Source: an uncultured Fodinibius sp. (GTDB lineage Bacteria > Bacteroidota > Rhodothermia > Balneolales > Balneolaceae). From it: a stretch of 64,000 nucleotides of DNA. The DNA lies in NCBI GenBank assembly GCA_913056235.1, contig CAJXMW010000001.1:434001-498000 (forward strand), written 5' to 3'. The notes below the pieces were generated by a model. That model did no database searches and was not told the DNA's origin. It saw only the letters and a program-made list of their open reading frames with translations. The translations under genes and the position numbers were made by a program. This document shows positions 26,567-35,526 of this stretch, piece by piece (position 1 is the stretch's first letter; each line of letters starts with the position of its first letter).

Positions 26567-29002
26567 ATGCAAACACTTCAACTCCATATCGGCGGCATGG
26601 CCTGCTCGTTCTGTGCCCAGAGTATTGACAAAGCTCTCGGACAGCGGGATGGCGTTGGCAAAGTAAACGTCAGTCTGGCTCATGAACAGGTGCTGATCGA
26701 GTACGATGAGAGTCAGATTGAAGCGCCCGAACTAAAGCAGATCCTGCTCGATCTGGGCTATACCATACGCGACCCGGACAAGGTCAAAGCCTTCGAGGAA
26801 CAGCAGCAGGAGCTGAAAACCCACCGCAACCGGCTCATCACAGCATCCGTATTTACCCTTGCCGCCCTTGGCATCATGTCTATGATGTGGGCCGGAGTTA
26901 TGAGCTGGTGGCATCCGTGGGCGACGCTCGGGCTGGCCCTGGCGACGATGTTCGGGCCCGGCTGGTACATCAAAAAGAAAGCATGGCAGTCCCTGCGCAG
27001 AGGCATTCTGAACCAGCATAACCTGCTGGAGTTTGGCGCTTTTTCCGGCCTCATCGGGGGAATAGCCGGGTTATATAATCCGGTTTTCCCAGCCACAGAG
27101 TTTTTCGGGATTTCGGTATTTATTACGACCTATCACATTCTTTCCGGGTGGTCGGCCAACAAGGTGCGGGCCCGAGCCTCCGAGTCGGTCCGTAAGTTGT
27201 TGAACCTGCAGCCTGATACCGCCCGGCTCGTGGATGAGGAGGGGAACGAGCGGGAAGTAGAGATTGATCAGCTGGAAATCGGCGACCGCATTCGCATCCG
27301 CCCGGGGGAAAACATCCCGGTTGATGGGGAAGTTATTGAGGGCCGATCCGGCGTAGACGAAAGTATCGTCACCGGGGAATCCATTCCTGTCGAGAAAAGA
27401 AAAGGCGACGAAGTAGTCGGCGGTTCCATCAACCAGACCGGCACCTTGCTGGTAAAAGTAACAAAGTTAGGAGAAGACTCCTTTCTGCAGCAGATCGCCC
27501 GGCACATCGAAGAAGCCCGCGCCATGAAGCCGGGGATTATTCAACTGGTGGACCGGGTACTTACATATTACGTGCCCGGCGTGGTGGGCTTTGCGATCTT
27601 TTCCATCCTAATTTGGACGGTGGGCCTCTGGCTGATAACAGGGGAAACCAACCTGCCTCGCGGCATCTTTGCCATGCTGGATGTGTTTGTGCTGGGATAT
27701 CCCTGCGCCTTGGGCATGGCCACACCGCTGGCGATGATTCGCGGCGGAGGAATGGCCGCTGACCGGGGCATCCTGATGCGATCCGGAGAAGCCTTTCAGA
27801 TCATGAAGGATATCGATACGATCGTTCTGGACAAGACCGGTACGCTTACCATAGGGGAACCCGAAGTTGTGGATGTTCTCGCAACCGACCGGCAGGATGA
27901 CATCCCAATCCTGAGGCTGGCCGGAGCTGCCGAACAGCACTCCGAGCACCCACTGGCACAGGCGGTAGTTGAATATGCCAAGGCAGAAGTGGAGACGTTT
28001 CCTGAACTGGACGACTTCGATTCAACAACCGGGAAGGGAATCCGCGCTGGCATCGAAGAGCGAACTATACTGCTGGGAAGCCTGGAATATCTGGAGGAAC
28101 ACGATGTGGATACGAAAGCCGAGACCGAGTGGAGTTCCATTCATGAAGAACAGGGGCATACCGTTATCGCCATGGCTGTGGATGGCAAGCTTGCCGGACT
28201 GTTTGCATTGGCCGATACGCTCAAAGAAGATGCCCGGGAAACCGTCAGCCGCCTCAAAGATCAGGGAAAGAATCTTGTCCTGCTTACCGGCGACAACGAG
28301 CGAACCGCCCGGGCCATAGCCGAAAATGTCGGCATTCAACAGGTGGAAGCCCGGGTAAAACCGGATCAGAAAGCCCAGCGCATCCGCAGCATTCAAGAGC
28401 AAGGCAATCGTGTGGCGATGGTGGGCGACGGTATCAATGACGCCCCTGCCCTGACGCAGGCCGATGTGGGCATGGCCATTGGCACAGGAACTGATATTGC
28501 TATTGAATCAGCCGATGTAATATTGATGGGGGAACGGCTGTATGCCTTAGTCGAAGCTTTTGAAATTGGCGAAAACTCTTTCCGCAAAACCAAACAAAAT
28601 CTGGCGCTCGCCTTCAGCTTCAACGGCATAGGCGTGCCCCTGGCTACAACCGGACTGCTCTACCCGGTCTGGGCGATGATCGCGATGGTGGCCAGCGTAA
28701 CGGCCGTGCTGGCCAACTCCTTCTGGGGACGACTCATCTCCCAGGCTTCCCGGCTCAGAGAAAAACAAGAAGATAGGCGGCAATCAATTACCTATCGGGT
28801 GCCTAATATGCATTGCGAGCACTGTGTGGAAACCATTACAGGCACGCTCAACCGGCGATTTGAGGATATCACCGTGGATGCGGATCTTGATGAAAGCGAG
28901 GTTACCGTCGAGTTTACCAATGGCAATGTCAACGATTCCAGCCTGCGGGAGGCCCTGGTGGAAATAGGATACAAACCGGAATTGGAAGACAAATATCAAT
29001 AA
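26567..29002 (+). CDS. P1B soft-metal ATPase with YPC motif and two HMA domains
   Basis: An 811-residue P1B ATPase. The N-terminal HMA domain has C13-x-x-C16 (GMACSFC), the body carries the phosphorylation site DKTGT at Asp422 and the hinge [10 protein letters not shown], and a second HMA domain lies at the C-terminus (NMHCEHC, C750/C753). The transmembrane metal motif is YPC (378-380) rather than CPC, so one of the two canonical Cys ligands is a Tyr; the following ALGMATP is conserved. The flanking chaperone, periplasmic HMA protein and MerR-type promoter suggest export of Hg(II), Cu(I) or Ag(I). A C-terminal HMA is uncommon. Confidence 0.9.
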   Translation: MQTLQLHIGGMACSFCAQSIDKALGQRDGVGKVNVSLAHEQVLIEYDESQIEAPELKQILLDLGYTIRDPDKVKAFEEQQQELKTHRNRLITASVFTLAALGIMSMMWAGVMSWWHPWATLGLALATMFGPGWYIKKKAWQSLRRGILNQHNLLEFGAFSGLIGGIAGLYNPVFPATEFFGISVFITTYHILSGWSANKVRARASESVRKLLNLQPDTARLVDEEGNEREVEIDQLEIGDRIRIRPGENIPVDGEVIEGRSGVDESIVTGESIPVEKRKGDEVVGGSINQTGTLLVKVTKLGEDSFLQQIARHIEEARAMKPGIIQLVDRVLTYYVPGVVGFAIFSILIWTVGLWLITGETNLPRGIFAMLDVFVLGYPCALGMATPLAMIRGGGMAADRGILMRSGEAFQIMKDIDTIVLDKTGTLTIGEPEVVDVLATDRQDDIPILRLAGAAEQHSEHPLAQAVVEYAKAEVETFPELDDFDSTTGKGIRAGIEERTILLGSLEYLEEHDVDTKAETEWSSIHEEQGHTVIAMAVDGKLAGLFALADTLKEDARETVSRLKDQGKNLVLLTGDNERTARAIAENVGIQQVEARVKPDQKAQRIRSIQEQGNRVAMVGDGINDAPALTQADVGMAIGTGTDIAIESADVILMGERLYALVEAFEIGENSFRKTKQNLALAFSFNGIGVPLATTGLLYPVWAMIAMVASVTAVLANSFWGRLISQASRLREKQEDRRQSITYRVPNMHCEHCVETITGTLNRRFEDITVDADLDESEVTVEFTNGNVNDSSLREALVEIGYKPELEDKYQ

Positions 29003-29020
29003 GAATAAAATCACTGAATT

Positions 29021-29590
29021 ATGATAAGATATACCATACTGGCTTCAATCATACTATTACTGCTATCCACAGGCTGCGAACAAAAATTTGTTAAAGACTG
29101 GGACAACCAACAACAGGGTATGACTGAGGCCATGGGCATTGTCCCGGACTCGCTGCAGGCCATGACCCTGGCGCCCCTGGTTAAGGGCTATCACAACGGA
29201 GGGGATCTCTATTTTATCCATACCGAGGCATCCGATTCTTCCGTAGCTAACATGCTGACTGAGATGATGGGACCGCGCGTGATGCATCTGCCCAAATTGG
29301 CGCAAACGCCGGACTCCCTGCTGGCCGATATCTACGTATTTAAAAACGGTATTGAAGGACATGGTCCATTTGGCTTTCAACCCGATATCTTTGGCTCCGT
29401 GCCTGGTGATCCCAGCTACAGTCCCCTGCACTCCATCCATCTTGTACGATGGAAAAAGGATGCCGAACCCAGAGAACTGAAAACGGTCGATGCCCTGATG
29501 AAGGCCCGGTCCAATGGAAAGCTGACCATAGAAGAACCCGGCATTGTCGTAAACATGCCCGTATTGGTATGGCCCGGCGGACACCGGTAA
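29021..29590 (+). CDS. Conserved-looking lipoprotein of metal operon, 189 aa
   Basis: A lipoprotein with lipobox LLSTGC (Cys19) and an exported domain of ~170 residues. It contains DSLQAMTLAPLVKGYHNGGDLYFIHTEASDSSVANMLT in shortened form (Tyr/His/Gly core) and ends in NMPVLVWPGG. I recognise this as a family that turns up beside copper/mercury genes (DUF7482-like) but give no biochemical role. It starts 18 bases after the ATPase and closes the P1 operon. Confidence 0.65.
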   Translation: MIRYTILASIILLLLSTGCEQKFVKDWDNQQQGMTEAMGIVPDSLQAMTLAPLVKGYHNGGDLYFIHTEASDSSVANMLTEMMGPRVMHLPKLAQTPDSLLADIYVFKNGIEGHGPFGFQPDIFGSVPGDPSYSPLHSIHLVRWKKDAEPRELKTVDALMKARSNGKLTIEEPGIVVNMPVLVWPGGHR

Positions 29591-29598
29591 TTTTTTAC

Positions 29599-29630
29599 TT
29601 GACTCTGGGGTATGGTACAGGCCTTATATT
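29599..29630 (+). promoter_or_regulatory. MerR-type promoter/operator P2
   Basis: TTGACT (29599-29604), 20-base spacer, TATATT (29625-29630), with the TATGGTACAGGCCT spacer end shared with P1. Located 29 bases before the MerT-like start. Confidence 0.78.
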
Positions 29631-29658
29631 ACTTACAGAAATTTAAACGTAACCCATT

Positions 29659-30066
29659 ATGGAAATGACCGAACCCAAAAACCAAAGCTGGAAACAGAAG
29701 GCATCCAGCTTCCTTGCCCTTTTTACATCAACAGGGACTTTAATCTGCTGTGCCTTACCCGCAGCGGTTGCTGCCTTTGCAGGCGGAGCTGCGGTAACGT
29801 CCATGATATCTACTTTTCCCTGGATGGTTACATTGTCTATGTATAAGGTATGGATCTTTCTGGGATCCGGGTTTATGCTACTGATAAGCGGCATTTTGGT
29901 ATATCGCCCCAAAGGGAAAGTAGCATGCAGTATAACCGGAGGAGAAGGGTGTAAGGTAGCCGGACGGCTTACCAAAATCATGTTCTGGTCATCGATTATA
30001 ATCTACAGTACAGGGGCCTTTTTTGCCTATGCACTGGTTCCGATTATGAAGTTTTTAGGCATTTAA
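29659..30066 (+). CDS. MerT-like transport protein
   Basis: A 135-residue membrane protein with about three to four hydrophobic segments. The vicinal cysteine pair Cys30-Cys31 lies in the first (GTLICCALP), and a second Cys pair (C90 and C98) follows the second segment, the same plan as MerT (Cys pair in TM1, pair in the cytoplasmic loop). MerT passes Hg(II) from periplasm to cytoplasm. It is controlled by promoter P2 and followed by an outer-membrane protein and a MerP-like gene. No mercuric reductase follows. Confidence 0.75.
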   Translation: MEMTEPKNQSWKQKASSFLALFTSTGTLICCALPAAVAAFAGGAAVTSMISTFPWMVTLSMYKVWIFLGSGFMLLISGILVYRPKGKVACSITGGEGCKVAGRLTKIMFWSSIIIYSTGAFFAYALVPIMKFLGI

Positions 30067-30070
30067 TTTC

Positions 30071-30958
30071 ATGTACCTGCTAAATAGTATGAGTATGCGC
30101 TTGAATAAGATTTTACTCAGGATATTTTTCATTGTAACTGTTGCCGGATTATCTCTGGCATCCGTCTATATTTCCCATGCCCAGGGCGGCCATGGACCGG
30201 TATTCACGCTGGCTACCCCAACCCTTGGGCAGGGCGAGCTCAGTTTTGATGCGATGGCCATGTCCACCCGGCAGGGCAGCTCGGCATGGATGCTCCGCCA
30301 GAACTGGCACTACGGGCTGACCGAAGATATCCAGCTGAATGTGTCTGTTCCTACTCCTCTTCAAAAAATAGATACTCCTCCCCAGGGGCGTCTCGGTACC
30401 ATGATGGGCAGTTATGGCGATCTGGAAGTATCTGGTCTGTTTCGTTTTTATAAAACCTATCCAGACGTAGGTCAACGGTTTGAGTCCTCCCTGCTGCTCA
30501 GCGGATCGGTACCGACCGAGGATAAACGCGCCGGCATTCACGTGGGGCCCAGCCTTCACGGCGGAGTAGTAACCGGTTATGCATCCCGGACGTTCTACGC
30601 TTGGGCCGGGGGTGGCTATCAATATTACAGCGAACAGCATAATGACCGGCTGGGAGATATTGCTTACATAACCGGTGTGATTGGATATCGGCCACCGATG
30701 TTTCAACATGATTATCCCAAACCCGACTGGCGGATTTTTGTAGAAAGCGTAACCGAGTGGGTTGGAGATAATGAACGGGATGGTCTTGAGCTGAGAAATA
30801 CAGGCGGTACGAAATCGTTGTTGGGCCCGAGCGTGCTTGGGCTTTATGGGAAATGGGGATTGTCCGGTGGTATCCTATTCCCAGTCTATTCCAATTTTTC
30901 CGGCACGCAGGAATCTGAATCTTATCGCTTAAACTTTGTTTTATCGTATTGGTTTTAA
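30071..30958 (+). CDS. Outer-membrane beta-barrel-like protein
   Basis: Starts four bases after the MerT-like gene. A signal peptide ending near residue 38 (SHAQ) is followed by ~255 residues of alternating short hydrophobic strands with aromatic ends and a C-terminal Trp-Phe (SYWF), typical of outer-membrane barrels; aromatic, Gly-rich repeats resemble the DUF3034/phenol-MetA-pathway-like porins. It could admit or bind metal at the outer membrane. Function inferred only from location. Confidence 0.6.
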   Translation: MYLLNSMSMRLNKILLRIFFIVTVAGLSLASVYISHAQGGHGPVFTLATPTLGQGELSFDAMAMSTRQGSSAWMLRQNWHYGLTEDIQLNVSVPTPLQKIDTPPQGRLGTMMGSYGDLEVSGLFRFYKTYPDVGQRFESSLLLSGSVPTEDKRAGIHVGPSLHGGVVTGYASRTFYAWAGGGYQYYSEQHNDRLGDIAYITGVIGYRPPMFQHDYPKPDWRIFVESVTEWVGDNERDGLELRNTGGTKSLLGPSVLGLYGKWGLSGGILFPVYSNFSGTQESESYRLNFVLSYWF

Positions 30959-30981
30959 CTAAAAAAACTGGAGAGTTCATT

Positions 30982-31479
30982 ATGAAAAATTATATTCTGA
31001 CACTAATCATCGGCCTTTTTATGCTCCCATTTCAGGGACAGGCGCAACTGCTGGAGGTCAAACAAACCGTTTTTGGCATGGACTGTGCCCCCTGTGCTTA
31101 CGGACTGGAAAAACGCATACAGAACATTGATGGTATAGAATCCGCATCAGTAAGTCTTAACAACGGCCTGTTAACCGCAAACCTGAAGCAAGATAATCAG
31201 CTAACACTTCAGCATATTCGCAAAGCCGTTGAAGAAAGCGGGTTTAAAGCCAAGGAAGCAAATATTACCGTGGCAGGAACGGTGACTAGGAATAAAACAG
31301 GCACTCTTGTTCTGGAAACCGGGGCGGGAGAACGGTTCATCTTAGAAGCTGAAAATCAAGGTGCGTTAGATGATATTTCAAAGATGAAAGGGCCTTTTAC
31401 AGTAACAGGAAAAACAGAAAAAAGTGAAGGGTCGGGGACTAAACTTCGGCTAAAGACCGTTGATAAAGGAAAAGCTTAG
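30982..31479 (+). CDS. Exported HMA-domain protein (MerP-like, extended)
   Basis: Start at the ATG at 30982, preceded by a GGAGAG site, giving a signal peptide ending QGQAQ. The HMA domain carries GMDCAPC as metal site (residues ~33-39). After the HMA domain a second ~65-residue beta-rich domain follows (ITVAGTV...VTGKTE), longer than ordinary MerP (~91 residues). It should bind Hg(II)/Cu(I) in the periplasm and feed the MerT-like protein. It ends 26 bases before the MerR start. Confidence 0.78.
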   Translation: MKNYILTLIIGLFMLPFQGQAQLLEVKQTVFGMDCAPCAYGLEKRIQNIDGIESASVSLNNGLLTANLKQDNQLTLQHIRKAVEESGFKAKEANITVAGTVTRNKTGTLVLETGAGERFILEAENQGALDDISKMKGPFTVTGKTEKSEGSGTKLRLKTVDKGKA

Positions 31480-31505
31480 ATCTCTTGCACATAAACACCG
31501 GTATT

Positions 31506-31967
31506 ATGAGAGAAAACATGGAAGAAAAGTACGATGGTGTTGTCACCTATAAAATTGGTGAAGTAGCCCGCCGTGCCGACGTCAACAAGGAAACCGTGCG
31601 CTATTACGAAAAACGAAATCTGATACCGGAGCCGGATCGGCGCCGATCGGGGTATCGCATTTTTACCCAGCGCCATATTGATCAGATTCGTTTTATCAAA
31701 CGAGCCCAGCAGCTGGGCTTTACCCTCAGCGAAATAAAAGAGCTGCTGGAGCTGCGCATGGATGAGCATACTACCTGCTCGGAGATCAAGAACGAAGCCC
31801 AGGACAAATACCAGGATGTAGTAAAAAAGATTGAAGATTTGCAGCGAATCAAAGAAACGCTAGTGGATCTCATCGACTCCTGCTCTGGTGAAGGTCCAAA
31901 AGGCGAATGTCCCATCCTCGACGCATTAGAAGGAGAAAGTGATACGGGTAAAGAACTGCGGAAATGA
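31506..31967 (+). CDS. merR: MerR-family regulator with Hg(II)-type cysteines
   Basis: A 153-residue MerR protein (start ATG 31506) with the winged helix (TYKIGEVARRADVNKETVRYYEKRNLI, shortened) and a dimerisation helix. Metal cysteines are C91, C126 and C135, spaced 35 and 9 residues apart, exactly as in MerR of Tn501 (C82, C117, C126), so Hg(II) sensing is likely. It should bind P1 and P2, both with 20-base spacers. The stop overlaps the next start by ATGA. Confidence 0.88.
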   Translation: MRENMEEKYDGVVTYKIGEVARRADVNKETVRYYEKRNLIPEPDRRRSGYRIFTQRHIDQIRFIKRAQQLGFTLSEIKELLELRMDEHTTCSEIKNEAQDKYQDVVKKIEDLQRIKETLVDLIDSCSGEGPKGECPILDALEGESDTGKELRK

Positions 31968-32188
31968 ATAATCCTGGCAGGCAAATAGAACATCAATCAA
32001 CAATTAGTTGTCCCAAATGTGGACACAATTCTACCGGGTATATGCCGACCAACTCATGCCAGTATTTTTGGGAGTGCCCGAATTGTGGAGAGGTGTCAAA
32101 GCCTAATGAAGGAGATTGCTGCGTGTTCTGCTCGTACGGGGATATCCCATGTCCCCCGGTTCAACAAGAGCAAACATGCTGTGAATAG
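31964..32188 (+). CDS. Small Cys-rich zinc-ribbon protein with GDCCVFCSYG motif
   Basis: A 74-residue protein with an N-terminal CPKCG...CPNCG zinc-ribbon pair and a C-terminal GDCCVFCSYGDIPCP motif known from short proteins encoded in mercury or heavy-metal clusters. Ten cysteines in all make it a strong soft-metal binder; the last residues are CCE. It follows merR by ATGA overlap, so it is part of the P2 transcript. Function not established. Confidence 0.75.
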   Translation: MNNPGRQIEHQSTISCPKCGHNSTGYMPTNSCQYFWECPNCGEVSKPNEGDCCVFCSYGDIPCPPVQQEQTCCE

Positions 32189-32388
32189 TGATAACCCTAA
32201 GCTTTGAGCCGACCACTATATTTTCCCTCTCCCTGACCTTCGATATAGAACCAGATCATCACCATGATAGTAACAAATGGAAGCGACGCCAAGAGTGCCC
32301 CCAATCGGTCGATTCTCTTGGCCACTTCCGAAACCAAGACTATGATAAAGGCCGTTACCGAATATTTTAGAAATAGTCTTAGTCTTTT

Positions 32389-35300
32389 TTAGGTTGTAAT
32401 TTTCGCTTCACTACTCTCAAACTGTGCCAGAAGAGCCGGAATCACAATCATATTCAGCAAGGTGGAGCTAATGAGTCCACCGAGGATAACTTGTGCCATA
32501 GGTGACTGTATTTCGTTTCCAGGCTCTCCGGCTGCCAGTGCCAGCGGAATTAATGCAAGCCCAGCAGTAAGAGCTGTCATCAGTATTGGATTAAGCCGCT
32601 CCATCGCGCCCTGCCGGATCGCTTCCATAAAGGATTTGTCTTCCTCCCATCGCAAGTACTGGTAGTGCGATACAATCAATATTCCATTCCGGGTGGCAAT
32701 ACCGAATAGCGTAATAAATCCAACCAGGGAAGCAATGGATACAATCCCGCTAGTAAACCATACGATAACTATACCACCAATCAGGGCAAAGGGTAGGTTC
32801 ACCATCACCAGCAGGGCTGTTTTCAGGGAGCTGAACTCCAAGTACAAGAGCAGGTAGATAAGCAAGATGGCGACAATACTCAGCAGCGAAATGGTGCGGG
32901 TCGCTTGCGCCTGACTTTCAAACTGTCCGCCGTATTCCACGAAGTATCCTTGGGGGAAGTTGATATTCTCAGATATGTTGGCACTAATAGCATTTACGGT
33001 ACTACGCAGGTCGCGCCCGGCTACATTGGCCGAAACCACAATTTTACGCTGCACATTTTCGCGACTAATGGTATTGGGACCGCTGCGTGATTTGATACTG
33101 GCCAGCTCCGAAAGGGGAACCACCGTTCCATTTTCGAGGGTCAGCTCGGTATTGCGCACGGCCTTAATGCTGCCTCGATGCTCCTCGTCATAGCGGACCA
33201 TCAGGTCAAACAACCGGTCGCCCTCGATAATCTGCGAAACCGTTTCTCCGGCAAAAGCCACATCTATTTTTTCCGACAGGTCACCGATAGTCATTCCATA
33301 ACGCGCCAGCGCCCGGCGATCAGGACGAATCTGGACTTGCGGGACGTTTTGCTGCTGTTCGACCGAAAGATCCACCACGCCTTCAACGCCCTCCATCTGG
33401 CCTCGAACTTCTTCGGCCAGAGTACGCAGCCGATACAGATCAGAACCAAAGATCTTTACAGCAATATTGGCACGTGTTCCTGAAAGCATATGATCGATAC
33501 GGTGGCCGAGGGGCTGCCCAATGGTAATATTGGTTCCTGAAACTACACTTAAATCTGATCGCAACTCTTCCAAGACATGCTCTTTGGTTGTTCCTTCTGG
33601 AATATCCAGATCGGCATTGATTTCCGAGGCGTTAACCCCTTGGGCATGTTCAGACATTTCCGCGCGTCCCGTCCGTCGTGCCGTACTTGTGACGGCCGGA
33701 TGATCCAGCAGGATCTTTTCAATCCGCTTTCCAATTTCATTGGATTCATTCAGCCCGGTGCCGGGTATGGTAACCGCGCTGATCACCAGCGTGCCCTCAT
33801 TAAATTCAGGCAGAAAGGAGCTGCCCAGGTACGGTACCATAACCAACGAACCCAAAAACAGAACCAGTGTACCGGTCAGCACACTTTTCTTGTAGCGCAG
33901 GACGCTATCCAATACCCGCTGGTAACCCGATTTTAGTTTCTTGGTAAACCAGCTTTCCTCCAGCTTTCCTTTTGCCGCTTGTCCCGGCAACAGGTAGTAA
34001 CACAGTACCGGGGTTACCGTCATGGCGATAATCAGGGAAGCCCCAATGGATACGATATAAGACAGTCCCAGCGGTTTCAACATGCGTCCCTGCAGCCCGC
34101 TCAAAAAGAAGAGCGGAATAAAAACGATCATGATAATCAGTGTAGCATTAATGATGGAGGCCCGTATTTCTTTGGACCCTTCAAACACCACCTGCATGGC
34201 CGACTTTTGCTCGGACTCCGGAAGCTTGGCGTTTTCCCGAAGCCGCCTAAACACGTTCTCCACATCAATGATCGCATCATCCACGATCACCCCGATGGCA
34301 ATTGCCATCCCGCCCAACGTCATCGTATTGATGGTAATATCAAAAAACTCCAGTACGAATACCGAGGTAATAAGCGCAAGCGGTATAGCCGTCAGCGAAA
34401 TCATAGTAGTACGGATATTAGCCAGGAATAGCAGCAAAATAATGACCACCAATATAGCGCCATCCCGCAGGGCATCAATCACGTTGTCAATGGCAAGGTC
34501 GATAAAGTCAGCCTGACGAAAAATGTGGCTGTTGATCGTAAACCCCTCAGGCAGATTTTGCTCGATCTGTGCCAGAGTTTCATCGACCCGTTGCGTAAGC
34601 TCAAGGGTATTAGTATCCGGCTGCTTTTTGATGGAGATAATCACGGCTTGATCGCCGTTGACAGAGGCATCACCTATTTTTTGGGCAGCAGCAATGGTTA
34701 CATTGGCCACATCTCCAATCGTAATCGGCTGGTTATTACGTTCAACTACCACGGACTGCTTGATATCTTCCAGCGAGTGAGCCCGTCCAATACCGCGTAT
34801 CGTATATTGCTGGCTGTACTCCTGAAAGAAGCCCCCCGAAAAGTTTTCGTTGGATGATTCGGTGGCCTCCATTACCTGATCCAAGGTTACGTCATAGGCC
34901 TTCAGCTTATCCGGATCTACACGGACCTGGTATTGCTTCATTCCCCCTCCAATAGGCACCACCTGGGCCACTCCGGGAATCGCCAGCAGGCGCCGACGGA
35001 TCTCCCAGTCGGCTGCGGTACGTATTTCCAGCTCCGAATGCCGGTCGCTTTCTACGCTCACCAGCATAATTTCACCCATAATCGAAGTGATGGGAGCCAT
35101 CACCGGCGGTGGCACCTCTTCGGGCAGGCGGCTGCTGACCAACGATAGTTTTTCATTGACGATTTGACGGGCCTGATAGATATCAGTGCCCCATTCAAAT
35201 TCAACCCACACGATAGAAAATCCTTTTGAGGTAGCGGAGCGTACCCGTCGCACGCCGCTGGCACCATTGGTAGCCGTTTCAATCGGCAGCGTTACCAGCT

Positions 35301-35487
35301 GTTCCACTTCCTCCGGGGCCATCCCATGCGCTTCGGTCATCACCGTTACGGTAGGAGCCGTCAGATCAGGAAACACATCAACGGGCATTTTGATGACCAC
35401 ATAGATCCCGGCAATAAACAAAGCCAGGGACCCGATGACCACAAAAAGCCGCTGCTTCAGCGATCCTTTAATAATTGCATCTAACAT
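32389..35487 (-). CDS. RND metal efflux pump, HME3-like CzcA/CusA family
   Basis: 1032 residues, full-length HME-RND pump. Helix 4 carries AIGVIVDDAIIDVEN with Asp403-Asp404, the DDA[IV]xDVEN form of the poorly characterised HME3 subgroup, different from the DGA form of the module 1 pump. The usual duplicated periplasmic porter domains and 12 transmembrane segments are present. It is encoded last in a leftward operon with an adaptor (40 bases upstream), a His-rich lipoprotein and a TolC protein. The substrate is probably a soft or divalent metal but not predictable from this motif. Confidence 0.9.
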   Translation of the reverse strand: MLDAIIKGSLKQRLFVVIGSLALFIAGIYVVIKMPVDVFPDLTAPTVTVMTEAHGMAPEEVEQLVTLPIETATNGASGVRRVRSATSKGFSIVWVEFEWGTDIYQARQIVNEKLSLVSSRLPEEVPPPVMAPITSIMGEIMLVSVESDRHSELEIRTAADWEIRRRLLAIPGVAQVVPIGGGMKQYQVRVDPDKLKAYDVTLDQVMEATESSNENFSGGFFQEYSQQYTIRGIGRAHSLEDIKQSVVVERNNQPITIGDVANVTIAAAQKIGDASVNGDQAVIISIKKQPDTNTLELTQRVDETLAQIEQNLPEGFTINSHIFRQADFIDLAIDNVIDALRDGAILVVIILLLFLANIRTTMISLTAIPLALITSVFVLEFFDITINTMTLGGMAIAIGVIVDDAIIDVENVFRRLRENAKLPESEQKSAMQVVFEGSKEIRASIINATLIIMIVFIPLFFLSGLQGRMLKPLGLSYIVSIGASLIIAMTVTPVLCYYLLPGQAAKGKLEESWFTKKLKSGYQRVLDSVLRYKKSVLTGTLVLFLGSLVMVPYLGSSFLPEFNEGTLVISAVTIPGTGLNESNEIGKRIEKILLDHPAVTSTARRTGRAEMSEHAQGVNASEINADLDIPEGTTKEHVLEELRSDLSVVSGTNITIGQPLGHRIDHMLSGTRANIAVKIFGSDLYRLRTLAEEVRGQMEGVEGVVDLSVEQQQNVPQVQIRPDRRALARYGMTIGDLSEKIDVAFAGETVSQIIEGDRLFDLMVRYDEEHRGSIKAVRNTELTLENGTVVPLSELASIKSRSGPNTISRENVQRKIVVSANVAGRDLRSTVNAISANISENINFPQGYFVEYGGQFESQAQATRTISLLSIVAILLIYLLLYLEFSSLKTALLVMVNLPFALIGGIVIVWFTSGIVSIASLVGFITLFGIATRNGILIVSHYQYLRWEEDKSFMEAIRQGAMERLNPILMTALTAGLALIPLALAAGEPGNEIQSPMAQVILGGLISSTLLNMIVIPALLAQFESSEAKITT

Positions 35488-35526
35488 ATCAGTTCTGTTT
35501 AATAAATTTTAAATTTCTAAGCGTAT

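Noticed and set aside
25430-32188. Classical mercury operon
   Set aside because: No MerA or MerB is encoded, so only the regulator and transport parts fit.
32188-32388. Possible 60-residue gene between the GDCC protein and the RND pump
   Set aside because: No ribosome site, no motif, composition like non-coding sequence.
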